64,000 nt of DNA from Burhinus oedicnemus (taxonomy: Eukaryota > Chordata > Aves > Charadriiformes > Burhinidae): the NCBI GenBank assembly GCA_008921705.1, contig VFFE01007079.1:1752645-1816644 (forward strand), written 5' to 3'. This document shows positions 1 through 13,300 of the stretch, piece by piece. A program made the translations under genes and the position numbers. Positions within the stretch are counted from its first letter, which is position 1. Each line of letters opens with the position of its first letter. A model generated the notes under the pieces. That model ran no database searches. It worked only from the letters and a program-made list of their open reading frames with translations, and was not told the origin of the DNA.

Positions 1-3000
1 TCCAGCTGCATTCACTTCAATGCCAGCTCCCTCATTCCGATCCAATAAAACGCTGGTTTGCCTGTGCCGTAAAAACCTGCAGTCCCGTGGAAATGCTGGG
101 CACAAAGCGCCTGCAACTCCTCATGGTTACCCAGCCGGAGGAGGAGAACGTGGTACTGACAGCTTGGTTGGCCACAGCCATGGAAAGGTGTTTTGGTAGG
201 GATTTGTTATTCACTGACCAAAGCACTGATGTGACAAACAGTCACAGCCTCAGACATACCAGTCCTGAGTCCTCAATTAACTGGTTTGTATAGGGAAAAA
301 AACTTGAGGAAGAGAAAGCTTGCTCTAATAGGTGTGTGGTTACTTTTTCTTTAACTTTGGTTTTGTTTTATGACTTGTATGACCGGTGGATTTACAATCC
401 ATCAAGAGGAACCAATTAGACATCACTTTTTAGGAACACTGCTTTTTATTATCTTATTATATCATATATTTTCTCATCTTGATCCTGATCCTGCAAAGCC
501 TTTCCATCACGTGTAGGTGCAGAGGTGCTCTTGTCGCTTGTGTGGCAGCAGCTCCAGGGGCCCCAGCCCTGCTGGAGCAGGGACAGGACCCAACAACAGC
601 CCGACGTTGCCCCAGAGGCTTCATCAGCTCCCGAGTAGCTTCATCCTGAGCTGCTGAAGTCAATGGGAGACGGGCCAGTCCTTCAAAGTAACTTCACGTG
701 AATCATTCCTGAGCAGACTTTAGGTTAATTGATTGGTTGCAAATATGGAAAGGAGGAAATGATGTGCTGTTGGCGAGCACATGCCGTGCCCGTTGAGGTG
801 GTGTGGGGGGACCTTTTCCAACCAGCCTCATGTGTGAAAAGTATTGGGGCTGATTCCTAAGGTGTGCATGCAGCTTGCTTTGGGGGCTTTAGTGAAGTTG
901 CTCCTGATCTGCTCTGGGCTGTGATGACGTGAGAGGAAAACGACTCTTCTGTTGGAAGAATCAGGATCAAAGCTGGAGGAGGGAAAGGTGCAGTGACATT
1001 TCAGGACTGACCAGCCATCTGTCCAAGCACCAGCTATCTCCTAACCAACAGGCAGAGTCCATCTCCTTCAAACACTTACTGCCGAGCTCGTCGGCTGTGC
1101 TGACAGCACCGGGTTCTCTCGCAGCGGCACCCGCAGGCAGGGCTCTGCCATTTTAAGGGCTTTCAGGATTAGGCCAGGGCTCCTGCACAGCTGCGATGCC
1201 TTGCCCCTATTTTACATCCACTGGAAGATTTTTGAATGGACTTCAGAAGCCATTAGGAACCCAAATGTCGACTTGCACTTGCAAAATGTCTCTGGTTAAT
1301 GTTTTCCTACTGACGCTCTGCTTTGCTCCCCGCCTGCCAGAGTTTCCTGTGACCTATTTGAAATATCACTCTCCTAAGTGAAAATGTGCCTCTCTTTTTC
1401 AAACTTGCAAAACTCACAAAAATAAATAGCCTAATTTGGCCAGTTAATAGCCCTCTCCTGGGGCTCCTCTCAGCAACTAAGAGGCCTTTTAAATACAACA
1501 TTTGTGACTGCGTCATTAAAGCTCTGCATGATCCAAGCAGACTAAACCAAAAAGAAAGAAATTCCTTATTTGATCTAAGTTTTCTTTTTTTTTTAAATAG
1601 TGACACTAGAGACCCATTTATTTTTAATTACACAATTGCTTTATTAAAAGCCTAAATCCTGCAGTCCCTAGTCATTGCTCAGGCAAAACTGCTATCATTG
1701 AAGGAAGGACCTGTAGGAGTCAATCCTAAAAATAGGGCAGCTGACAAAGTCTGCTTTTCAAAACGGGTTTGCTTTATTTTTGAATGATTTCCCAAGTCAA
1801 AGAGAACTTGCCTCTGCTTTGCTTTTCGGTTCTGCAGCAATTTGAAAGCTGAATGTAGGAAAGCAATCCCTCCAGAAAGCAAAACCAACCTCAGTTTTCC
1901 TTTCAGATCGGTTGTGCTGCCCTTTCCACCCTCAGACACCACCCTCTACGTGGCCACGTTAGTAGTTACCGGCACGGTGCGGTATGCGTGAGAGTTAGCT
2001 CTGTCTCTCTCCAAACATATCTCTGAGCATGAGCCAGCTTTACCCTGGTGGGCCCTGAGCAGAAGTCTCCCTCGCACCCACCCATAGTATGACTTCCACT
2101 GTGCCCAGATGAGCCGTGTGAAGTCCCCAAGCTCTCAGCCAGGTTGTCGGCCCCTAAACACCTACCCTGGGCTCCTACCAAACATGGAGCCTCCTGCAGA
2201 CCCTCCCTGGGATGGGGTTTGTTCCGCTGTGCAGAGTTATGGCTACTGCTGTAGCAGCAGGCAAGCCCACCTCGAGTCCTGCAGCACCTCTCGGCAGCCC
2301 GGCCTCGCACGTGGGGAACAACACCAGCTGCTGGGAGACTGACAGAGGGCAGGATTGATCCTGCGCCTCCGATCCTGTGCTAGTCCACGGGCTGTGCGAC
2401 CCAAACACATTTCTGTCTTTGGACTCCATGTGAAGGGCAGATCTTGCTAGGTTAAGACGGTGCTGCTAGCAGTAGGAGAAGGAGCAGGCTAGCCAGCCAC
2501 ATATACTGGACTATATTCCTGGGCTAAACTCCAAAGCCTTCAATTTTATTATCTAATTACCCAACCAAACTCATTCATCTTTATTTTTCAGTCTTGCCGA
2601 CAGACCCCAGTTTAAATGCAGCGCTGCTATGTGAAGTGCTGCCCAGGCACCCTCCACTTGGAAAAATTCAGTTTCTCAGCTTTATTCACTCAAGCTGTGT
2701 TTTCTTAGGGTAAAGGATGCATGGCAGAAATCCCAGCCCTGGGCAGTGGCAGAGGTCTACGTCAGGCTGTGCTGAGATGGAGGTGGCTGCGTTATCACAG
2801 ACAACTGTACCAGGGGGAGCAAAAGAAAGAAAATAAACCTCTAATTTTATGTGAAGGCTGTGTAGCTAGAGGTAGTCTTCATCACCAGTGTGACGAAACA
2901 TCGTTAGATTGCATACAGGGCTTTGTGGTGTGTCTCACTTCAATATATGGCTTTATTACCAAGTATGAACACCAATAGTCAATAAAAACAAGAGGGGGAA

Positions 3001-3300
3001 AAAACTCCCCCCAGAAGTTAATGAGACATCAGGAATATATCCATGGAATCTGGAGTCCAAGGGGGCGCCAACCCTGCTGTCCCATCCTTTTCCTCGTCAG
3101 GTCAAAGCAGGAGCTTGGCCTTGCTCCTCTGTCCTTGAGTGCCTGTGGCTAACGCGTGGCACCAAACCCTCCGGCCATGCACGCCGGGGCGGCCAGCGGC
3201 GTGCTGAACATAAGCCCTCCTTTCCATATGTTACTGTCGTGTATATATAATCCATGTACCATGTGGGGACAGAGGCTCCCTGATTAGCATAGCCCTGCCC
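1..3300. other. Intergenic, no gene recognised
   Basis: No coding region, RNA gene or recognisable transposon can be supported here. Open frames are short and none resembles a known family. Positions about 1380-1660 are AT-rich, with oligo-T/A runs and several TAAT cores, and look more like constrained non-coding DNA than decayed repeat; that is an impression from composition only. In bird and human maps the gene flanking HMGB3 on this side is CD99L2, but I see no exon of it here. Confidence 0.5.
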
Positions 3301-3317
3301 CTGGGAGGGGCTTCGCT

Positions 3318-3324
3318 TATAAAG
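3318..3324 (+). promoter_or_regulatory. Possible TATA box (TATAAAG) of an unannotated transcript
   Basis: A canonical TATAAAG follows a GC-rich palindromic-looking stretch (ccctgggagggg) about 10-20 bases upstream. About 575 bases downstream is a strong splice-donor-like sequence, CAG followed by GTAGGT, at about 3899-3905. The DNA between them is GC-rich. Together these could mark the promoter and first exon of a non-coding transcript. There is no recognisable protein, and a TATAAA match occurs often by chance, so this is weak. Confidence 0.2.
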
Positions 3325-6300
3325 ATGCTGCTTTTTCTGTGCTCCTTGCCTTTATTTCCTAAGGGAATGCAGATACTGGCAGGTTCAGTGAGCATCCAGA
3401 GCAGGTAAATGGCTAAAAAGGGCTAAAGTAGAGAACTTTCCTCCAGGTCTAGCGGCGTTCATGTTTGCTCTCCAGTTTGCAGGGGCTGGGAGGGGGAGGA
3501 GGGAAGGGAGAGGTGGCAGATGCTGCAGAGCACGAGGCTGCTGTCTCGCCAGCTTGCTCGCATCTTTGAGAGAGGAGGGACACGGGAGAGAAGCCCTCGT
3601 GCAGTCTTTCTCCCTTAGAGGCCTCTTGCAGAAGGAGCCCTTCTGGTGCTGCTTTCCCAGCCCCGGCGTCGCAGCCCGCTGGAGTTGAGGGGCTCTGTCT
3701 CGTAGGAGGCTGGGGCAGAAACACAGATGCTTTGCGGAGTTCGGTCTTGCCTTCCGGGCAATCAACTGCTCCCGCTTCTCAGCGGACAACGCGGCTGGGT
3801 CCAGCACGCAGCAGGAGCGGCCGGGGAGATGCTGTGGGGTGCAAGGAGCCGGAAGGCAAGAGCTGCTCAGCAGGGCCACGAGGTTGTGCGGCAACGCAGG
3901 TAGGTATGCGACAGGGAGGGTGTTCTGGCCTGGCCTGGCCTGCTCGGGTGGAGGAAACGCTCTGCAGAGAGGTGGTGGCACCACCTCTGAACAGCACATG
4001 GGAAGGAGCCTCCTGGAGCGCAGCACATGGAAACTCCAGGGCACGGCGCAGAAGGAGAAACGGAGACGGGTCTGGTCAGGAGGAGGGAACCAGCAGCGGC
4101 AGGAAAGGCTGCCACATCTGCTGGTGGAGGTGCTGAACTCTGAGCCTGCCTGGTAAAAACCCGTCAGGCTCCCAGAAGCGTCTTGTGCTCTCAGAGGCTT
4201 CGCCCAGGGACGCTTTCACACATGGCCACAGTTCAGTTCACTCGGTGGCAGCGTTTCTTCTCCTCGCCTTGCCTCTTTACTTGCTGCTGTCTAGGCTTTC
4301 TCCAAGCAGAGACCAGCTGAGTTTATCTTCCCAGATGTTTCTCATGATCTCTCCCATTCTAGCTTTTATCCCTGACCACAAGCAGCACTTGGAACAATTA
4401 ACACCTTGTGCTCCTAACATCTTAGGGTTTACAAGGCAGCTGGTTACTAGGGCAACAACTGCACTTTTTTCTTTCAGTGTGTTGACTGAAAATCAACATT
4501 TTATATTAAAGGAAAAGAAAAATAATATTCTCTCTAGCCACAGTGAGTTACAACACCATCTCTCCTGTAATCAAGATATTGCTGAATTATGGTGCTATAA
4601 ACAAACACTTCTGATATAACCACAAACACTGTGGGACATGTAACACATTGGCAGTATATTTCAAGTGACAAACTCATTTATTGTGGGGAGCGGAGAGAGA
4701 AAAACACCTTTCCAGAAGCTGCTGCAAGGAATTACAGCAAAGAATGACCGGAGCTTAAGGATGCAGAAGCAAAGTAATTCTACCAACCTGACCGGAATGA
4801 AGCACTTCAAAGCATGAAGAAGATTAGAGCAGTACCAGTAGCTCGGAAGGTGAGGACGCAGGACTTGATTATTCTCTCCCTCCCACTGGCATAAATCAAG
4901 ATTAATTCCATAGCACTTAACAGAATCACCACGCTGTGAGACTGGTGTAACGAAGTAGCTCCCAGGAGGTTGGGGAAGCGAGCCCACAGCTATCCCGTAG
5001 TGTCAGCAGGCTGGTGTGGAGGCTTCCTTGCTTGCAGGTGGGACTCGGGTAACAATCATGAATCATTAAGGTACACAACTATCTGAGAGATCAAAGTGCT
5101 CAGGAGCTCTAGATGTGAAACTAGCTCGTGCCAGATGCCGTGGAGGCGGAGAACAGGCTGGGAGCTGCTTGCCAAAGAGGTTTCATCTCTTGCTGTGTTC
5201 CAGGTGGCTGTTGGGTCACTTTGGTCAGCAGGATTGGAAGAGAGCCATCATCTGCTTCCTCGATGGTCTGCCAGCCCTTGCGTTTGGTGAGTTTCAGGTC
5301 ATGAGACTTTCTTGCCCAAACAGGGTGATTTTGTATGCTGTTTTATTATGCCACGATGTGCTAGTCTGTTTTGGTAGCGATCTGCTGCCCAAGTTGTTAC
5401 ATACACGCGAGCTGTCAGTAGTGACTCTCTCGTCTGTAAACAGGACCGTGGATGGAGCGGGGGAAGCAGGATGGGCTGGGCAGCCGTTCAGGAACTCCCC
5501 AGCCACATGCAAAATGACATCCATGCCATGCAGTGGTAATGGGAGAAGGGACGGAGGCATATTGCCCCCCTACATCCCCTGAGTAAACCTGCCCCTGGAA
5601 AAGATAATGTCTATAACCATCTACGTGCATACGTGAATTTGATAATGATCGAGCACTTGTGGTTAGGAAAGACCTGTGCTTAAAGTTCATAGCCTGTGTC
5701 TTATAACTTATGTATTTATACCAACACGTAGGGTATGAATGGGTTATCCAAAGCTTGCATGGGGTTTGCAGGGCAGGGCTGACTTTGAAGTAAAAAAACC
5801 CAAGTGTGTGACATGAAAAGTGACCTAGCCGACATTGTGGGTGAGGATGACTAGGGTGCCATTGCTTCTGGAAGGCTGGGCTTCCAAACATGCCATTACA
5901 AGAACGCTGGGGTTCTCTGCCTTTAGTTTTAAGTGAGTTTGGGGTTGAGGGAAATAAAGCTCCAAGCAATCCCACCACGGAGTTTGCAAATGAGCACAAA
6001 AATGCATTGAATGGGAGCTGTTCAGCTTACAGACTTCTGATGGTTTTGACAGCGGAGCTCAGAAGTTCCTTGAATAATAGGTCTGTGATTTCTGGCAGCC
6101 TGTAAGTGCTGAACTTCTCCGGATTTCAAAGCAAATAGATACATCTTAACAAAGACCACCTTGTGTCAGCTATCCTTAAAATTATAGCACATAGATTAAA
6201 ATAAAACGTGTGTACTTGGTCCTCCTGGGACACCGGAAAAGGGAAAAGCATTATCAGAATTCTTTAAACTCATCTTAACAGTATTGAACCAATTATTTTG

Positions 6301-8640
6301 TTAAATCTGGGTTTGTTTTCTGCCTCTCAATGAGAACATTTGAAGTCTATCATCTCCACCATTTACGAGTTACCAGTATGCAAGTGTAAAATTTCCAATT
6401 GGAACATATGGTATCAGAGGGAACAAGGGGGAAATATCTGATTGCTCGTGCTCCCCAAACTCCCAGTCTACTGCATTTAGTATTTTGCTCACAGTTCCTG
6501 CAGGGGGAAATAAAAGAAATCATCTCTGAGCTGAGACCAAGCACTGAACATTTCACCCTGAATAGGAATCTGTTGGAGAAACTTATAAGCAGCTGAAAAG
6601 GGAATAGAATAGAAACTACATTTCAGTTTCTTCACTGGGGTTGCAGCTACGGGCAGAACTTACCACCCGCAACAAAAACCCTCTGAACCTTCTCTAAGTT
6701 CTCACACCTGGTTTGGGGATGTGCCTGAAGCCCATGAAAGGCCAATTTTCCCTGTGAAAGGAGGGACTCTCAGTGACTGCACTAATAGAGGAACTGACCC
6801 CTCCACCTGCGTTAGCTCAAGCGGTTCGTGACCAGCTGCACCGTTTGTTCAGAGGCTTGCCAGGGCCATGCAGCGGCCTCGGGCACTTGCATGTGGTGTG
6901 CGTGGTGCATGAGAACGTGCTGGCAACTGATACCCAGCCTGCGGGGATGGCTGAGCCAAGGTGTCGAAGGAGCCGTTGCTGGTGTGACGGTGGGTGTACA
7001 GCGTGGGTTGCAGTCGTCCCTCTGCCTAGAAGCAGAGGATCACTAGGTGAAGTGTGACCAAAGAGCCCTCACAGCTCCAGTCGCTGTCTCTGCTGAGTGA
7101 CACCAAATGCTTTGGAGAAAGACGGAAGGACCCAAGGACCGGAATATCATTTTCTACCCTGAGATTTTACGCAGAACTAGATTTTAAGTTTCTGTCTGTC
7201 CAAGCACGGGGACAAAGTAATGCTGCTGAGGCATGCTGCTCCTGCCTGGCGGCCTTGCCTCCAGCTGGAGCATGGGGACAGAGCAAGGAGGAGGCCAAAG
7301 ACCAGCTGTTCGTCCCCCCATGATCGCTCCCCCGCCTCCCCATGGTGGTGGTGAGGCTGGGCAGTTCAGGGGCTGCTAGCAGGGCTGCTGTGGTCGTCTG
7401 CAGACACCTGGAAACATGATCCACTTCTGCGCCCCGAGATGCTCGCAGACTGCGCAGGACACCTTGCTGGGCATACTGCCTGGGTTAACCCCTACGTCTG
7501 TGTTCAGCACTGGCCTGAGTCTTGCCATGCAATGGCTCAAGCCCTTTGAGACCATGGGTCAACACTAGCTATTAGGCGCTGGGTAGTCACGTTGCTCCTC
7601 TAAATGGCCAGTCCCTCACTGGCCCTGTGAAACATGTGGCCTCCCTGTACCACCACTGAGTTGAGTCGTTCTTGCAGGGGCATCCGTTCACCTCGTTGCG
7701 TCTCATGCAGACCTTCCTTCTGTGTGCGGTAGCGAGTGTCCCTCTCCTTTGCTTCCCTGCAGAGCAGAGGCTGTTAGCCCTGAGCAACCGGGCGGTGGGA
7801 TGCAAGAAACAGGCTTCTCGCTCTTCGTCCTGGCAGAATGAGGAGGGACTGAACCTGCAGCCCTGGGAATTGATGTGCCCAAATCGCAGAAGGGGAGCCT
7901 TTCACTCGGCAGCACGGATGGTTGTGTAGCGCCATGTGTACAACCAAATCGATCCTTCCTGCCATTCAGACGGAAAGCAGCATGTTTTGGAGTAACTTCC
8001 CTGGGAGGGGGAGGAACAGATGTTTGAACCAGAAGCGTATGTGACAGTTGGGAGAGACAGCGCGGAAACGCACAGTTGAAAGGAGAAGTCTGACGGGAGT
8101 GTGATGACAGCAGCAGGACTCCAGTGACAAGGAGTGGGAAGGAGAACAAGCAGGGAGGAGTGTTACTTCGAAAGCTGAGCAAAGTGCACAAGAAGATGTG
8201 TCAGGAAAGCGTCAGCGAAAGGAAGAGAGGAAATGTGAGAGCAGAGCCTGGCTTGGGGATCTGTCTGCAAGCATGTGTGACCTGTTGCCTGACAAACGGA
8301 GAAAGGAAGGCCTTTTATTCCTCTGCCTTCTTCCACTGAGTTAACTCTTCTTGCAGCCAAGCTAGCTCTGGTGGAGCTCTTCAAGCGTCCGGTTAGCACT
8401 TGCGAAAGGTAAAGCTGCTCATGCTGCTCCAAAGCACCGAGGTCCGGGGGCACCGTGTGGCAGGGACTGTAGCAGGGATGCCCGGGCCCTTCTTCTGCCC
8501 GGTGGCTTTGCAGGGTAGCACAGTAGCCACACGCCTCGGGACTTCTGGATGCTGCAAAAGGAGGAGGAGCGGTGACAATCTCATAACAGGCTTCCCCTCT
8601 GCAACTGTGCAGCGATCGCCAGGGCAGGGTGCGTGAGGGC
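3325..8640. other. Intergenic, no gene recognised
   Basis: GC-rich sequence around 3380-4150 gives long overlapping open frames on both strands (for example 219 codons on the minus strand, 3385-4044). They show no domain and overlap each other, as expected where stop codons are rare. The remainder is unremarkable unique sequence. Confidence 0.45.
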
Positions 8641-8706
8641 AGAAAGAGAAGAAGTGAGTGGGGAGAAAGAGAAGAAGTGAGTGGGGAGAAAGAGAAGAAA
8701 TGAGTG
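8641..8706. repeat. Tandem repeat, 23-bp unit, about 2.9 copies
   Basis: A 23-base purine-rich unit beginning agaaagagaagaagtgagtg is repeated perfectly at 8641-8663 and 8664-8686, then partly (20 bases, one G-to-A change) at 8687-8706. The near identity of the copies points to a recent expansion. No function is evident. Confidence 0.9.
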
Positions 8707-10276
8707 CGTATTCCTCCTGCAGCAGGGAGGGACCGCTCCAGCAGCGCCTTTCCCTGGTGATATAAATCACAGCTCTGCAGTGTCCGGTTTTACCTTAGTT
8801 CAGCAGATGTGCAAGGCACACTGGGAGCGTGCCACTGGAGTGTAAAGCCCCTGACGCTAGAGATCCTGTCAGCAGGGGGAGGGGGGACTGGAACTTCTCC
8901 CACTGAGGGATTTACAAGTGCAGTTTTGCAGACCTCTTCCTGCGCTGGGATTCACCACTGGCCCCCCAGTATGCCTCGAGAGATGCAAACTGGCCGGTTC
9001 TGCTTTGTGTCCCCTTGTAGGGAGGGGCGAACTTCTCTAGAGTATGGGGTGAGTCTTGAAATGCATTAACGAAGTGATTGTCAGGTAGACGCCAGCCACG
9101 GCTGGCTACGCCAGGAGCTGGGATCTGTCACTGGATGTTCACGGCTGGTAACTCTCTCCCCCTTCATAGGAACACTGGCATTCGTTTCTTGCTGTGAAAT
9201 CCCAGCAAATTAGGGGGCAGGCAGTATCCCCTGGGTGGGTGTGCAAGGGGAAAGGCTGCACCAGGGTTAGGGGCGCAGGTCAGAGCGTGCTGTGTCTGAC
9301 AGCTCTGGGGAGAGGGGCCTCGCCAGGGAGCAGCAGGGACCTGTGAGTAGTATGGGCTGCGTAGGGTCAAGGCTCAGCCAGCAACCCCTTCGTTTGTTTA
9401 TTTATTTTAAGGAGGAAACGGATGGGGAGGAACATGAGGGGAAAACAGGGGAGACTCTTTCCTCCTTGTTGGGTTGCGTACTCTTGGCTGGAATGATTCG
9501 TCCCACACCAGTGCAATGGTATCCAGTTGTGTGTACTCATTGTGCCAGCCATCACGGGCGGGCTGCAGCAGAGCCTGGGGGTTGCTCCAGTAACCCCGTT
9601 GCTCTGGAGGGGTTTGCTGCCAGGTGGATGATGGCTCTTAGTCCTCTTCATTGCACCGTCTCGGAGATGCAGTGAAGGGAGGAAGGAGAGGCCAGCATCT
9701 CCCCTGACCTGCCATGGTCAGGAGCAGCTTCAGACAAAAACAAGAGGTTTGGGACCTACTGCAGTTGCTAAGTTAGTGGAAAAACTGACCTTCCTGGGGT
9801 CAGACATGCTGGTTCTCTCTCCCAGCCAGTACTTATGGACTCCTTGACTCACCTCTGGCTCCTCGTTGCTGAGCCAGTCCTGTTGGCCCATGTTCTGCTC
9901 TGCAACAGCACAGGGTGTCTTGGGAGAGAGAATGGTCTTCCCTGATGACAATGAACAAGTTTCCCTTGGCTGATCCCACCAGCTGCTGACCTGCTCCTGA
10001 GTGCCCACGTGGGTCGGGGGCTCTGCCAAGTGGGTCCTGGTCACCAGACTCCATGTAGGGGCAGTTTCTGAGACATCTCATTCAACAGCTGTGGCCAGTC
10101 TGGGTGGTGGAGTCCATTGGGAAGTGCCCTTGGTCAAGATACTGTGGCAGTGCAAGGGTGTTGAGTGCCATTGGAGAAACAGCTTGATGAAGGTGTGAAA
10201 ACTGAAGGATCTGCCCTCCCTTTCCCACCAGGAGGAGGGATGGCAGGTTCATGGCAAGGGACGAAGGTCCGGGCAG
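8707..10276. other. Intergenic, no gene recognised
   Basis: Unique GC-moderate sequence. Only short unrelated open frames occur, and no repeat family is recognised. Confidence 0.45.
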
Positions 10277-10356
10277 CATAAAGGCGATGCAGGCGTTGTA
10301 AAGGTGATGTAGGGAGTATAAAGATGATGTAGGGAGTATAAAGATGATGTAGACCT
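10277..10356. repeat. Tandem repeat, 20-bp unit, 4 copies
   Basis: Four consecutive 20-base units start at 10277, 10297, 10317 and 10337. The core is ataaagatgatgtagggag, with the first two units more diverged than the last two. The gradient of divergence fits stepwise duplication from the right-hand units. No coding frame uses it. Confidence 0.85.
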
Positions 10357-13300
10357 CTCTGGTGCCTGTGCTGACTGACTCAGCTGCAGGACCCTTCTTG
10401 GAGCTGGTCTGGGGGGAGCAGCTGTGGGCAGTTCTCACTGATCAGTACTTCCAAAGCCTTCCATGTATGCAGTGAATTTGGGACAGCGTGGCTTGTACGG
10501 GCTGTTCTTTCCCCTGAGGCTGTGGTGTGGGGTCTTGTGGTGAGGAGCAGGAGGGGGCCTGCAGGCTGCCAGGGTGGCTTCAGCTAAAAGGAGCACGGAG
10601 GAGCAGGCACCTTGGTGTTTTCACCCAGGAGCGATGAACTTTGCAGCAGGATAGGGCTGAGCATCCCCCAGGTGCTTGGCTTTGTGTAGCAGAATCACAC
10701 CTTTCTTCCCATTAACTTGCACAGACTCTTGGCTTTTGACCTCAGTAAGAGTCAGGATCAGACCCAAGGTGTATTTTCTAAAGTTACTCGTGCAGCTACT
10801 GAAATTAAAATCTCAGGAGTGAAGACCTGTCTTCCCTGAGGTCTAAATTCAGAACAACAGAGCAGTCTTTAGTCTCTGGAGATAGTTTAAAAACCTTCTC
10901 AAGGTCTGTACTCCTTGTGGAAAAAATAATTCAGATGATACTCGCCACATCTGACAGTTACCAGCCTTTGTTCAACACGGTAAGGGCACTCTGTACCGAA
11001 TTAATCAGGGATTCAACTCCCCCCAGCTGCCTGGGACCTGGGGAACGGTGCACCGCCAAACCCTGAAAAGCTGCTGGAGTGTCACTGGGAAAGCAGGCTG
11101 CGGGAGAGCACGGGTGATTTCTGCCTCGGCCCTTCCAGCCCAGGCTTGCGGAGAAGGTTTCCTTAGGACCAGCAGCCTGAGTTCCTCTGGCTTGCACTGC
11201 AGCCGCGCTCCTCACGGAGCAGAGCCGTATATCACCCGGCATTTTATGCGTGTCTAGGAAAGGGAGCCTGAATCCCCTTCCTGCGCAGGGAGCTGACAGA
11301 ATGGGGGCCAACACACAGCCCTTGGCATTTTTTTATTTACTATAAACCTCTTAAATGAAGGCTGGGGGATTTTTTCATTTACCATGTTACTGTATGGAAC
11401 CAATCACTATAAATTTAAATGGAGAGCTGGTAGGAGCACACTTACCTTTTATACAATAATTGTGTGAGTGCCGCCGCCGAACTGCTATTAGGATTATTCA
11501 GACCTTCTCAGATTTCATTGTAAAACATTAGGCTGCGAGAGGTACTGTAAGGGTGTGATTATCCAAAGAGGGTAAGTAGTAGTGAGCGTTGTCGGCCAGA
11601 ATTACTACAACAGGGGAGAAATGCTGAATCGCTGGGAATAGAGGAAGCTGAGGAGCATAATCGGCCATTCAGAAATACAGTGGTCTGTGCGTGGAGAAAT
11701 CCCACCTGATTTCTATCAGGATCTGCATGGGCTTGACCAGTTTGTCTTAAATTGTCACCAGGCGCGATTCGAATCCTCGGCTGAGCGTAGGTGTTAGCCC
11801 CCGCGTTCCCTGTGGGAACCGTAACGTGGCGCACAAGTCACACTGGCACTCGAGTCGTGCTGCAAAATCCTGCCAGTGTGGCCGTGCCGGCTTGGGGCAT
11901 TGGAAAGTCACGCTCTTCCTTTGATGGGATCGACTGGTAAGGACCTGTCGTAGGTCCGGCTGCACTGGCAGAGGAGGTCTTCTGTGAGCTCGGGGCTGGA
12001 AGGGGCTGTTGGCTGCTGCCCAGGTGGAAGGGTTGACCTCTCCCACTTGCTGCCCCTGCTGCAGATGCAGCCCAAGCTCCTTCCCAGCGGTGACAAGCAG
12101 TTGGTCAGATGGGTGACAGCTGGTCTAGAGTTGCAGACCTGACAGGACCAGGGACCCAGGCTGGTGGAGTCCGGGCAGGTGTCGGTGCAGTGCAGGTACC
12201 TGGTGACTGGAGAGTCACTGCTCTCCTGCTCCAAACAGAGCCCAAGGCTACACCGCGCTGAGAAAGGTCGCGGTGCCGGGAGGGGGCTTAGCCACCCTGC
12301 TTTAGGCACTGGCCACCTTACAGTATCGCCTCAGTAAGGACAAGGCTTCGGCAACTTTTTCTGGAAGGCAGGGAGAAAAGAGCGATGCTGGATACACGCT
12401 CCTCTGCTGCCTTGATTTTTCACCTGTGATTGAGATTTTAATTTTGCATCCCATATGATTTTCCTGTTGTAACACACGCCTCTTGGCTGTCACTGTAACA
12501 ATGCCTTTTCTTGGCAGGGAAGGCAAATCTGAAAGGAAGCTCTTGAGCACTCTACTGTGTGAGTTCCTCAAATGATGGCTGTGTTTCTCCCCCTCAATCC
12601 ACCCGTTTTCAAATAATTTTCATGCTGGGAATAAATCTGAGCACGTAACAATCATGTTCAGCATATAACCAGAGACAACTGTATATATACAAGCAGCCAC
12701 ACGGAAAACAAATGAGCTGATGGAAAGACAGAAAGAGCACAAGGTGACCCGGAGACCACAGTTACCACGTTCACAGTAAGACCAAATAACTTTGCTATTT
12801 CCATATAATTACACTTTTTTTTCCCCCCAGGAAAATGGGATTCTGAAAAACATTTTTAGTTACTAAATTTTTACCTCATCAGATTATGCAGTGGTGGGGG
12901 AAAAAAAAAATCTCCCACCAACCAACGCGCTATGGGCCAATTATACTTAAGCAACAAAAAGTTGAATTCTGTCCTGGATATCATCTATGAAATTCCAGTG
13001 AATTCAGTGGGGTTTTGTAACTGGAGGTCAGGATTTGGACAGTAGTTTATAAACTAAAGAACAGCAAGGCCTGTGCAGGGTCTGAGCTATTTGGATATTT
13101 TTAAATGCCAGATACACTGGGTTGCTGCTGATATCCTGAAAATGTGCTGTCTCTGATGATACAGGGAAGGAAGTTTGGCAGGGTTTTGATTTTTATTTTG
13201 TTTTAATCTTTTCAGTATGTTTGTCTTCCTTTTGTGATTGAAGCCATTTTTCTTTGAAAGGCGTCTACTTTTAGTTTGGGAAAAGCACAAAGCTGAGACA

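Noticed and set aside
3385..4044. 219-codon minus-strand frame as a gene
   Set aside because: Several frames on both strands overlap it, the composition is Pro/Leu/Ser/Arg-rich as expected from GC-rich non-coding DNA, and no domain is seen.
11766..11775. tRNA B-box-like GATTCGAATC
   Set aside because: It is a 10-base palindrome. The flanks do not form a T-arm stem, and no A-box or acceptor stem is found at the right distance.
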